This document shows positions 1 through 5,385 of a DNA stretch of 5,868 bases, piece after piece. The notes under the pieces are model-generated. The model saw nothing but the letters and a program-made list of their open reading frames with translations, was not told the origin of the DNA and did not search any database. A program made the translations under genes and the position numbers. The stretch lies in contig DGOE01000004.1 of NCBI GenBank assembly GCA_002389295.1, positions 1 through 5,868 on the forward strand. Reading direction: 5' to 3'. Within the stretch, counting starts at the first letter, position 1. Every line of letters begins with the position of its first letter. This DNA comes from Flavobacteriales bacterium UBA4474 (GTDB lineage: Bacteria; Bacteroidota; Bacteroidia; Flavobacteriales_D; Sanyastnellaceae).

Positions 1-367
1 GGGTCGCAAGGTTGGCGTCCAATGACGGGATGGCATCCGGATCTGAAGCGACTTTGTCCGTCCCGGACGGCATGGGCCCTTCAACCGCTGGCCCCTCGAC
101 TGCAGGAGCCGGCTCTATTACTACAGCAGGGGTGGTCGAATCCTGATTGACAGGTGCAGGTGCAGGAGGACCAGGGGTAGCAGGTGCCGGAGGAACAGGC
201 TCAACGGGCGCGGTCAAAACCGGCTGTGCGGCGGTGGCCGCAGGTTCCGCGCTGTCCGCAGTTGCTGGCGTGGCGGTAGGCGGCGGACCGACTGGGGCCT
301 TTGATACTTCCACAAAATCCCGGGCTGGCGCGATGTCCACGCCCCACCCCACAATGGGAATCAGTTC
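1..367 (-). CDS. dnaX: tau-specific C-terminal extension of DnaX in the shifted frame, partial
   Basis: Past the A10 tract, the +1 frame relative to the gamma-like product stays open for 122 codons to the window edge. It begins ELIPIVGWGVDIAPARDFVE, then becomes strongly Pro/Ala-rich (about tail residues 24-100, with runs such as PVPPAPATPGPPAPAPV), then turns more acidic and mixed. That is the expected make-up of the flexible tau linker leading to the C-terminal domains that bind DnaB helicase and the polymerase alpha subunit. Those domains would lie outside the window. If the tract is read as A9, the junction is EGAKKNELIP, a natural continuation. There is no convincing start codon of its own, so it is probably made only as a fusion by slippage or frameshifting, or the gene is frameshifted by mutation or sequencing error. 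Confidence 0.8.
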
Positions 368-1451
368 ATTTTTTTTTTGCCCCCTCCGCGGTGACCGCTT
401 CGAGGGAGCCGATGCGCATGAGCATCAGTTCGACAAGCAGTCTTGGATGTCGAGATATCCGATACTGTTGGTCGGCTTCGTTGGCACTTCCGATGGCGCC
501 GACGAGAAAGTGCAATCCACAGCGCTTCGCTTGGTCACTGAATTTGGCCACGACGGCATCGCCGGCCTCCATCAAGGACACCGTCGCCTCGTCCTTGCAC
601 ACCATCAGGTTGCGCAAATGCTGGCCGAGGCCTGTGACAAAGTGGTGCGCATCAAACCCCGCCGCTACGACCTCTTCCAATTGAAGGAGCATGTCACCGA
701 TTCTCCCCTCGAGGGCGGCGTCGACAATGCTGAAGTACACGTCGTGCCCCAGCACGTTTAAGTGTCGGGTGACGGCCTCATAGGTCACACCGTCGGCGCT
801 GGAGGCCACCATCTGGTCAAAGATGCTGAGCGCATCACGCATGGCACCGTCGGCCCGCTGGGCGATCACATTCAAAGCCTCTGGCTCAGTAGACACCCCT
901 TCTTGACCTGCAACATATAAGAGGTGTTCCGCTATGTCACGCGTGGTGATCCGCCTGAAGTCATAAATCTGGCAGCGCGAAAGGATGGTAGGCAGAATCT
1001 TGTGCTTCTCGGTGGTGGCGAGAATGAACACAGCGTGCGCCGGCGGCTCTTCCAGCGTCTTCAAAAAAGCGTTGAAGGCGTCTTTGGAGAGCATGTGCAC
1101 CTCGTCGATGACGTACACCTTGTACTTGCCATCCTGGGGAGGAATGCGCACCTGGTCGATGATGCTGCGGATGTGCTCCACGCCATTGTTTGAAGCGGCG
1201 TCGAGCTCGAATACGTTGAAACTGCGCTCCGCCTGCTCGGTTGTGAATCCGTTGATGGCGTTGGCGAAGATGCGGGCGCACGTGGTCTTGCCCACTCCGC
1301 GCGGGCCGCAAAACAGGTAGGCCTGTGCAATTTGTCCGGAATCAATGCTGTGGCGCAAAGTGTCCGTAATGGAGCGCTGGCCCACCACCGTCTCCCAAGT
1401 GGTCGGGCGATACTTCCTCGCCGATACAAGGAATGCGTTTCCATCTGCCAT
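366..1451 (-). CDS. dnaX: DNA polymerase III subunit gamma/tau, zero-frame (gamma-like) product, 361 aa
   Basis: This is the AAA+ clamp-loader ATPase that loads the sliding clamp for DNA polymerase III. Visible motifs: N-terminal FLVSARKYRP (7-16), Walker A GPRGVGKT (49-56), ELDAASNNGVEHIR (82-95), Walker B with DEVH (116-119), sensor 1 region LATTEKHKILPTILSRC (144-160, with the SRC arginine-finger motif) and sensor 2 DGAMRDALS (201-209). A helical collar-like domain fills about 225-350. The start is the ATG at 1449-1451, which puts the conserved VSARKYRP where the family has it. The frame is open further upstream, but only across the promoter region and opposite the ribosomal genes. The Cys4 zinc module found in E. 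coli DnaX between Walker A and ELDAAS is absent. The frame stops at TGA (366-368) directly after an A10 tract, so the product ends at the end of the ATPase and collar region, like a gamma subunit. Identity is certain; whether the stop is the normal end is open. Confidence 0.95.
   Translation of the reverse strand: MADGNAFLVSARKYRPTTWETVVGQRSITDTLRHSIDSGQIAQAYLFCGPRGVGKTTCARIFANAINGFTTEQAERSFNVFELDAASNNGVEHIRSIIDQVRIPPQDGKYKVYVIDEVHMLSKDAFNAFLKTLEEPPAHAVFILATTEKHKILPTILSRCQIYDFRRITTRDIAEHLLYVAGQEGVSTEPEALNVIAQRADGAMRDALSIFDQMVASSADGVTYEAVTRHLNVLGHDVYFSIVDAALEGRIGDMLLQLEEVVAAGFDAHHFVTGLGQHLRNLMVCKDEATVSLMEAGDAVVAKFSDQAKRCGLHFLVGAIGSANEADQQYRISRHPRLLVELMLMRIGSLEAVTAEGAKKK
369..378 (-). promoter_or_regulatory. 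A10 slippery tract in dnaX (candidate recoding site)
   Basis: On the coding strand, ten A residues follow GC and run straight into TGA (GCA AAA AAA AAA TGA). Zero-frame reading ends at that TGA. A transcript with 9 or 12 A, or a +1 ribosomal shift, enters the long tau frame. A transcript with 11 A reads KKKMN and stops, giving 363 residues. Homopolymers this long are known to cause RNA polymerase slippage, and an A9 tract does this in Thermus thermophilus dnaX. The role here is inferred; a miscounted homopolymer is the main alternative. Confidence 0.6.
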
Positions 1452-1490
1452 GACCCAAAGGTGGGCAATGCGGCGCAAAACACCCCCTTT

Positions 1491-1521
1491 CAATTTTGCA
1501 CAGGAGGCCCACATTTTGCAA
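1491..1521 (-). promoter_or_regulatory. weak candidate dnaX promoter
   Basis: On the minus strand, TTG (1521-1519), a 20-base spacer and CAAAATTG (1498-1491) resemble the Bacteroidota pattern TTG-N19-21-TAnnTTTG, but only four of the six fixed -7 bases match. It would start transcription about 35 bases before the dnaX ATG. No better match was seen between the divergent starts. Confidence 0.25.
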
Positions 1522-1558
1522 GCGTCGGGGCCGATGTAAAGAATCCATGGACACCCTG

Positions 1559-1589
1559 TTGCGATACCACGGCATTTGGCGTAGATTTG
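1559..1589 (+). promoter_or_regulatory. Bacteroidota-type promoter for the rpsF-rpsR-rplI operon
   Basis: TTG at 1559-1561, a 20-base spacer and TAGATTTG at 1582-1589 match the Bacteroidota primary sigma consensus (-33 TTG, -7 TAnnTTTG) at every fixed position. Transcription should start near 1594-1597, leaving a leader of about 15 bases before the rpsF ATG at 1611. That leader contains no Shine-Dalgarno sequence. Confidence 0.75.
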
Positions 1590-1610
1590 CGCCCCCTTTG
1601 CGCCAAGCAT

Positions 1611-1997
1611 ATGCACCGGAATCGATACGAAACCGTCTTTATCATCACTCCTGTTCTCTCTGACGAGCAGACAAAGGACGTGATCAAGAAGTACAAGGAG
1701 CTCCTTAAAGACAAGGGAGCCAATATCACCCATGAAGAGAATTGGGGCATGCGAAAGCTTGCCTACCCGATTCAAAAGAAATCTACGGGTTTCTACTACC
1801 TCATGGAATTTGATGCCGACCCATCGGCTATCCTTCCTTTTGAAACGGAATTCCGCCGCGATGAGCGCGTGATCCGCTTCCTCACTACGCGAATGGACAA
1901 GTTCCATGTGGAATTTGCCGAAAGCCGTCGCGACCGCGAAGGCGAGCGCCGTGAAAAGCCGAAGCAGACTGCTGCCGGCACTGAGACCAAAGCTTGA
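1611..1997 (+). CDS. rpsF: 30S ribosomal protein S6
   Basis: S6 binds the central domain of 16S rRNA together with S18. The 128-residue protein carries the family hallmarks in order: N-terminal RYETVFIITPVLSDEQ (5-20), EENWGMRKLAYPIQKKSTGFYYLMEF (about 42-67) and FRRDERVIRFLTTRMDK (81-97), then a charged low-complexity tail. The ATG at 1611 is chosen because RYETVF follows within a few residues, as in the family. The frame is open further upstream, but that part lies in the promoter region and antisense to dnaX and shows no S6 similarity. It is the first gene of the operon, followed 21 bp later by rpsR. No Shine-Dalgarno sequence is seen. Confidence 0.97.
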   Translation: MHRNRYETVFIITPVLSDEQTKDVIKKYKELLKDKGANITHEENWGMRKLAYPIQKKSTGFYYLMEFDADPSAILPFETEFRRDERVIRFLTTRMDKFHVEFAESRRDREGERREKPKQTAAGTETKA

Positions 1998-2018
1998 ACG
2001 CCCCAAGATTGAACGATC

Positions 2019-2285
2019 ATGGCTGACAATAAGAACGTCCGTTACCTGAACCCCATTGCGATCGACACCAAGAGCGAGCGCTACTGCCGTTTCCGGGAGA
2101 AGGGATTCAAGTACATCGATTACAAGGATGCTGACTTCCTGCTGATGCTGGTGAATGAGCAAGGCAAAATTTTGCCTCGCCGTTTGACGGGTACCAGTCT
2201 TAAATACCAACGCCGTGTGGGCAAGGCCATTAAAAAGGCCCGTCACCTGGCGCTGCTTCCTTACCTCGCTGACCAGCTCCACTGA
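2019..2285 (+). CDS. rpsR: 30S ribosomal protein S18
   Basis: S18 is the partner of S6 in the 30S platform. The 88-residue protein contains YCRFREKGFKYIDYKDADF (22-40) and the strongly conserved ILPRRLTGTSLKYQRRVGKAIKKARHLALLPY (about 51-82), which identify it clearly. Length is normal for the family. It lies 21 bp after rpsF and 21 bp before rplI, with no ssb or priB gene between rpsF and rpsR, unlike Bacillus subtilis or E. coli. The ATG is preceded by GATC and no Shine-Dalgarno sequence. Confidence 0.97.
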   Translation: MADNKNVRYLNPIAIDTKSERYCRFREKGFKYIDYKDADFLLMLVNEQGKILPRRLTGTSLKYQRRVGKAIKKARHLALLPYLADQLH

Positions 2286-2306
2286 GCCAGCCCAATAGTC
2301 TGAGAC

Positions 2307-2753
2307 ATGGATGTGATTCTCAAGCAGGACGTCGACCGCCTCGGAGCGAAAAACGACGTCGTCAACGTCAAGAACGGCTTCGCCCGCAATTACTTGATCC
2401 CGCAAGGCTTTGCCATTGCCGCCACGGAAAGTGCGCGGAAAGTATTGGCAGAAACCGTACGCCAGCAATCCCACAAAGCGCTCAAAGCTTTGGAAGATGC
2501 CAAAGCGTTGGGAGAGAAAATTGCTGGGTTGTCCCTCAAGATTGGAGCGAAGGCCGGCGAGAGCGGAAAGATCTTTGGCTCAGTCAACAACATTCAAGTG
2601 GCCGAGGCCATGGCGAATGCGGGACACCAGCTCGACCGCAAGGTGATCGACCTTGGAACCGAGGCCATTCGCGACCTCGGCAGCTACACCGCCATGGTGA
2701 AGTTGCACAAAGAAGTGACCGTGGAGGTGACCTTTGAAGTGGTCGCTGAATAA
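2307..2753 (+). CDS. rplI: 50S ribosomal protein L9
   Basis: L9 binds 23S rRNA near the base of the L1 stalk and helps maintain reading frame. The 148-residue protein starts with MDVILKQDVDRLGAKNDVVNV and carries the L9 signature GFARNYLIPQGFA at 24-36. A charged connecting helix (about 42-75) and a C-terminal domain with GKIFGSVNNIQVAEAM and a final VTVEVTFEVVAE follow. Length is typical. It is the last gene of the operon; the stop is 32 bp before the terminator stem. Confidence 0.97.
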   Translation: MDVILKQDVDRLGAKNDVVNVKNGFARNYLIPQGFAIAATESARKVLAETVRQQSHKALKALEDAKALGEKIAGLSLKIGAKAGESGKIFGSVNNIQVAEAMANAGHQLDRKVIDLGTEAIRDLGSYTAMVKLHKEVTVEVTFEVVAE

Positions 2754-2781
2754 CACGCAGCGGTCAGTTCTGACAAATGCA

Positions 2782-2811
2782 TTGGAAAGGGGGCGCTGCC
2801 CCCTTTTTTTG
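2782..2811 (+). promoter_or_regulatory. possible uvrB promoter overlapping the terminator
   Basis: TTG at 2782-2784, a 19-base spacer and TTTTTTTG at 2804-2811 fit TTG-N19-TAnnTTTG with one mismatch (T for A). The spacer is the terminator hairpin and the -7 element is its T tract. Transcription would begin about 4 bases before the uvrB ATG, giving a nearly leaderless mRNA. A T run matches this consensus easily by chance. Confidence 0.3.
2786..2810 (+). terminator. intrinsic terminator after rplI
   Basis: A perfect 9-bp stem, AAAGGGGGC (2786-2794) with GCCCCCTTT (2798-2806), closes a 3-base loop GCT. The downstream T tract runs from 2804 to 2810. This is a strong Rho-independent terminator for the ribosomal operon. 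It ends just 9 bp before the uvrB ATG, so uvrB needs its own promoter or read-through. Confidence 0.85.
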
Positions 2812-2819
2812 TGGACAGA

Positions 2820-4859
2820 ATGAGCGGATTCAAACTCCACAGCGAATTCAGCCCCAAGGGAGACCAACCTGAAGCCATACGCCAACTGGTGGAAGGGGTG
2901 GAATCCGGTGTGCGGCACCAAACCTTGCTCGGTGTCACGGGGTCAGGCAAGACGTTTTCCATGGCGAACGTCATCGAGCAAACCCAGCGGCCAACGCTGG
3001 TGCTCAGCCACAACAAGACCCTCGCCTCGCAGCTCTACAGCGAATTCAAGGAGTTCTTTCCGGACAACCTGGTCGAGTATTTCGTGAGCTATTACGACTA
3101 CTATCAACCGGAGGCCTACATCCCTTCTTCCGGGACCTTTATCGAAAAGGACCTGGCCATCAACGAAGAAATCGAAAAGCTGAGGCTGTCGGCGACTTCC
3201 GCACTCCTGAGTGGTCGGCGGGATGTCATCGTGGTGGCATCGATCAGCTGCATCTACGGCATTGGCAACCCGGTGGAGTTCCACAAAAGCGTGATTGAAA
3301 TCAAGGCGGGGCAAGTGATCAGCCGCAATGCCTTGCTGCACCGATTGGTGGAGAGCCTGTATCACCGAACGCGCGGCGAATTCAACCGGGGGTCCTTCCG
3401 CGTGACCGGCGATGTGGTCGATGTCTTCCTCGCTTATGCGGACCACGCGGTACGCATCCATTTCTGGGGCAACGAGATTGAGCGGGTGGAGACCATCGAC
3501 CCCGAATCGGGCCAGGTGCTGCACACTTTTGAGTCTCTGCGCATTTACCCGGCCAACCTGTTTGTCACGGGCAAGGACACCCTGCACCAGTGCATCTGGG
3601 AAATCCAGCAAGACATGGTGAAGCAGGTTGAGTGGTTCAACAACCAAGGCCGATTCATCGAGGGCAAAAGGCTGGAGGAGCGCACCACGCACGACCTGGA
3701 AATGATGCGGGAGCTGGGTTTCTGCAGCGGCATTGAGAATTACAGCCGCTATTTCGACCGGAGGGAGCCCGGTCAGCGCCCCTTTTGTCTGCTCGATTAC
3801 TTTGCCGACGACTTCCTCATGGTCATCGACGAAAGCCACGTGACGGTGCCCCAGGTGGGTGCGATGTACGGAGGCGACCGGTCCAGAAAAGTGTCCCTGG
3901 TCGAACACGGATTCCGCTTGCCCTCGGCACTCGACAACCGGCCCCTGAAGGACGATGAGTTCGACACCATGCTGCACCAGATCGTCTATGTCAGCGCGAC
4001 ACCGGCAGACTTTGAACTCGAACGGAGCGAAGGCGTGGTGGTGGAACAGCTCATTCGGCCGACCGGCCTGTTGGACCCCCCCATCGAGGTCCGCCCTTGC
4101 AAGAACCAGGTCGACGACCTCATCGGTGAAATCCGCAAGACGATAGAGGCCGGTGACCGGGTGCTCGTGACCACCCTCACCAAGCGCATGGCGGAGGAGC
4201 TCTCGCGCTACCTCGACCGCCTCCGCATCTCGTGCTCCTACATTCACTCCGAGGTCAAAACACTCGACCGCATCGAGATCATTCGCAACCTTCGGGAGGG
4301 GGTCATCGACGTATTGGTGGGGGTCAACCTGTTGCGGGAAGGCCTCGACCTGCCGGAGGTTTCGCTCGTAGCCGTCATGGATGCGGACAAGGAGGGCTTC
4401 TTGCGTTCCAATCGGTCCCTCACCCAAACCGCCGGCCGCGCCGCGCGCAACGTGAATGGCCGCGTCGTGATGTACGCCGACAAGATCACCGACTCGATGG
4501 CGCAGACCATTGAAGAAACTTCCCGGCGCAGAGAAAAGCAGGAGGCTTACAACAAAGAAAACGGCATCGTTCCCCAGCAAGTGAAGCGGTCGAAGAAGAC
4601 GGTCTTTGAGCAAAGTGAATTGATCGATGAACGCCCCTCTCCCATCGCAGCTGAGCCGGCCGCATCCGGCGTCGGCATCCTCGAAGACCCGGTGGTGGCA
4701 GGTTATGTCAAATCCAAGGATCAACAGGCGATGGAAAAGCTCATTGTACGCACTCGGCGCGAGATGGAGCGGGCGGCGAAAGAACTCGCCTTCATGGACG
4801 CGGCGCGGCTTCGCGACGAACTTTTCGCCCTGGAAGGTGCCATAGCTGAATGGAACTAA
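2820..4859 (+). CDS. uvrB: UvrABC excision nuclease subunit B
   Basis: UvrB is the damage-verifying helicase-like subunit of nucleotide excision repair; it takes DNA from UvrA and recruits UvrC. Length, 679 aa, is typical. Seen in order: FSPKGDQPEAI (10-20), Walker A GVTGSGKT (38-45), the beta-hairpin region FVSYYDYYQPEAYIPSSGTF (88-107) that clamps one strand, DESH Walker B (337-340), VSATP (391-395), motif V GVNLLREGLDLPEV (501-514), motif VI QTAGRAARN (536-544), the linker after EAYNKENGI and a C-terminal UVR domain (about 636-672), which contacts UvrA and UvrC. The ATG at 2820 is preferred over the in-frame GTG at 2811, which abuts the terminator T tract and adds only three residues. No motif is damaged. 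Confidence 0.97.
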   Translation: MSGFKLHSEFSPKGDQPEAIRQLVEGVESGVRHQTLLGVTGSGKTFSMANVIEQTQRPTLVLSHNKTLASQLYSEFKEFFPDNLVEYFVSYYDYYQPEAYIPSSGTFIEKDLAINEEIEKLRLSATSALLSGRRDVIVVASISCIYGIGNPVEFHKSVIEIKAGQVISRNALLHRLVESLYHRTRGEFNRGSFRVTGDVVDVFLAYADHAVRIHFWGNEIERVETIDPESGQVLHTFESLRIYPANLFVTGKDTLHQCIWEIQQDMVKQVEWFNNQGRFIEGKRLEERTTHDLEMMRELGFCSGIENYSRYFDRREPGQRPFCLLDYFADDFLMVIDESHVTVPQVGAMYGGDRSRKVSLVEHGFRLPSALDNRPLKDDEFDTMLHQIVYVSATPADFELERSEGVVVEQLIRPTGLLDPPIEVRPCKNQVDDLIGEIRKTIEAGDRVLVTTLTKRMAEELSRYLDRLRISCSYIHSEVKTLDRIEIIRNLREGVIDVLVGVNLLREGLDLPEVSLVAVMDADKEGFLRSNRSLTQTAGRAARNVNGRVVMYADKITDSMAQTIEETSRRREKQEAYNKENGIVPQQVKRSKKTVFEQSELIDERPSPIAAEPAASGVGILEDPVVAGYVKSKDQQAMEKLIVRTRREMERAAKELAFMDAARLRDELFALEGAIAEWN

Positions 4860-4868
4860 TGGGGCATA

Positions 4869-4898
4869 TTGCAACATCAGCCTGACCATTCAGGTTTG
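4869..4898 (+). promoter_or_regulatory. candidate promoter for the lipoprotein-glycosyltransferase pair
   Basis: TTG at 4869-4871, a 19-base spacer and CAGGTTTG at 4891-4898 match the Bacteroidota promoter pattern with one mismatch (C for T at the first -7 position). A start near 4903-4906 would leave a leader of roughly 47 bases before the ATG at 4952. Confidence 0.4.
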
Positions 4899-4900
4899 TT
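4879..4900 (+). terminator. weak hairpin after uvrB, possible terminator
   Basis: CCTGA (4881-4885) and TCAGG (4890-4894) pair around the loop CCAT; a G-T and an A-T pair can extend the stem. The following TTTGTTCTCT is only moderately T-rich, so this is a poor terminator or chance. It overlaps the candidate promoter. Confidence 0.3.
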
Positions 4901-4951
4901 CTCTGCAAGGAACCCATTGATACCATTCACCTTGTCTACCCCGTTTTACCG

Positions 4952-5383
4952 ATGCACATGCGCCTGTTCTGCCTCCCCCTGTTCGTTTTGCTCCTCGGTT
5001 GTGCCGGGCAGCACGGGGTTGCCGGGGCAAATCAAGACACATCTGTAACGCCCAATACGCCTCCGCGAGAGCTGGTCATCCCGTACCCTTTCACGGTGCT
5101 CGATGCCCGCGTGGAAGCGGACAGCTTGGTGGTGCGCTTGCAATTCGGTGGCGGATTCAAAACGCACGACTTTACCCTGGTCTCAGAGGGAGCCGCCACC
5201 AAATCACTGCCGCGACAGCAGCCCCTCCAATTGGTGCACGATGCCCACAGCGATATGGGCCGGGCCTTGATTGAGCAGACCCGATCCTTTGACCTCCAGC
5301 CCTTCCGCGATCCCGCTCAGCCCCGCATCCTGATCGCCCTCCGCGGGTGGCCCGAAATGCTCGAATACACCTATCCGCAATAG
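4952..5383 (+). CDS. predicted lipoprotein of unknown function
   Basis: A 143-residue protein with an N-terminal lipoprotein signal: a short basic start, a hydrophobic core LFCLPLFVLLL and the lipobox LLGC with the modified Cys at 17 (15 if the second Met, at base 4958, is the start). After cleavage, a polar linker (about 18-40) leads to a compact domain, probably beta-rich: LVIPYPFTVLDARVEADSLVV, FGGGFKTHDFTLV (65-77), KSLPRQQPLQLVHDAHSDMGRALI (about 84-107) and a closing GWPEMLEYTYP (132-142). The pattern GG-x-x-x-H-x-F, then a LVHDAHSD-like segment and a terminal GW...LEY recalls small uncharacterised Bacteroidota lipoproteins; that is from memory and not verified. It is expected to be membrane-anchored. 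The next gene starts 2 bp after its stop, so they are probably co-transcribed. Confidence 0.8.
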   Translation: MHMRLFCLPLFVLLLGCAGQHGVAGANQDTSVTPNTPPRELVIPYPFTVLDARVEADSLVVRLQFGGGFKTHDFTLVSEGAATKSLPRQQPLQLVHDAHSDMGRALIEQTRSFDLQPFRDPAQPRILIALRGWPEMLEYTYPQ

Positions 5384-5385
5384 GC

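Noticed and set aside
147..761. A 204-codon plus-strand frame rich in Gly/Ala, and a second plus-strand frame at 301-684
   Set aside because: Both are antisense to dnaX. The Gly/Ala bias is the complement of the Pro/Ala-rich tau tail, and neither shows domain features.
1332..1610. Upstream in-frame extension of rpsF
   Set aside because: It overlaps dnaX on the other strand and the strong promoter at 1559-1589. S6 similarity starts at the ATG at 1611.
1452..1610. S6:S18-binding autoregulatory leader before rpsF
   Set aside because: The best promoter leaves only about 15 bases of leader, too short for that structure, and I saw no convincing stem-loop of that type.
1452..2474. The dnaX frame stays open about 341 codons upstream of the chosen ATG
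   Set aside because: This stretch runs through the promoter region and antisense to rpsF, rpsR and the start of rplI. Conserved DnaX sequence begins only after the ATG at 1449-1451.
2811..2819. GTG at 2811 as the uvrB start
   Set aside because: It abuts the terminator T tract and would add only three residues; the ATG at 2820 gives the N-terminus usual for UvrB.
2943..4889. A 648-codon open frame on the minus strand opposite uvrB
   Set aside because: It is a shadow in GC-rich coding DNA. The plus strand encodes a complete UvrB with every motif, and the antisense translation shows no recognisable domain.
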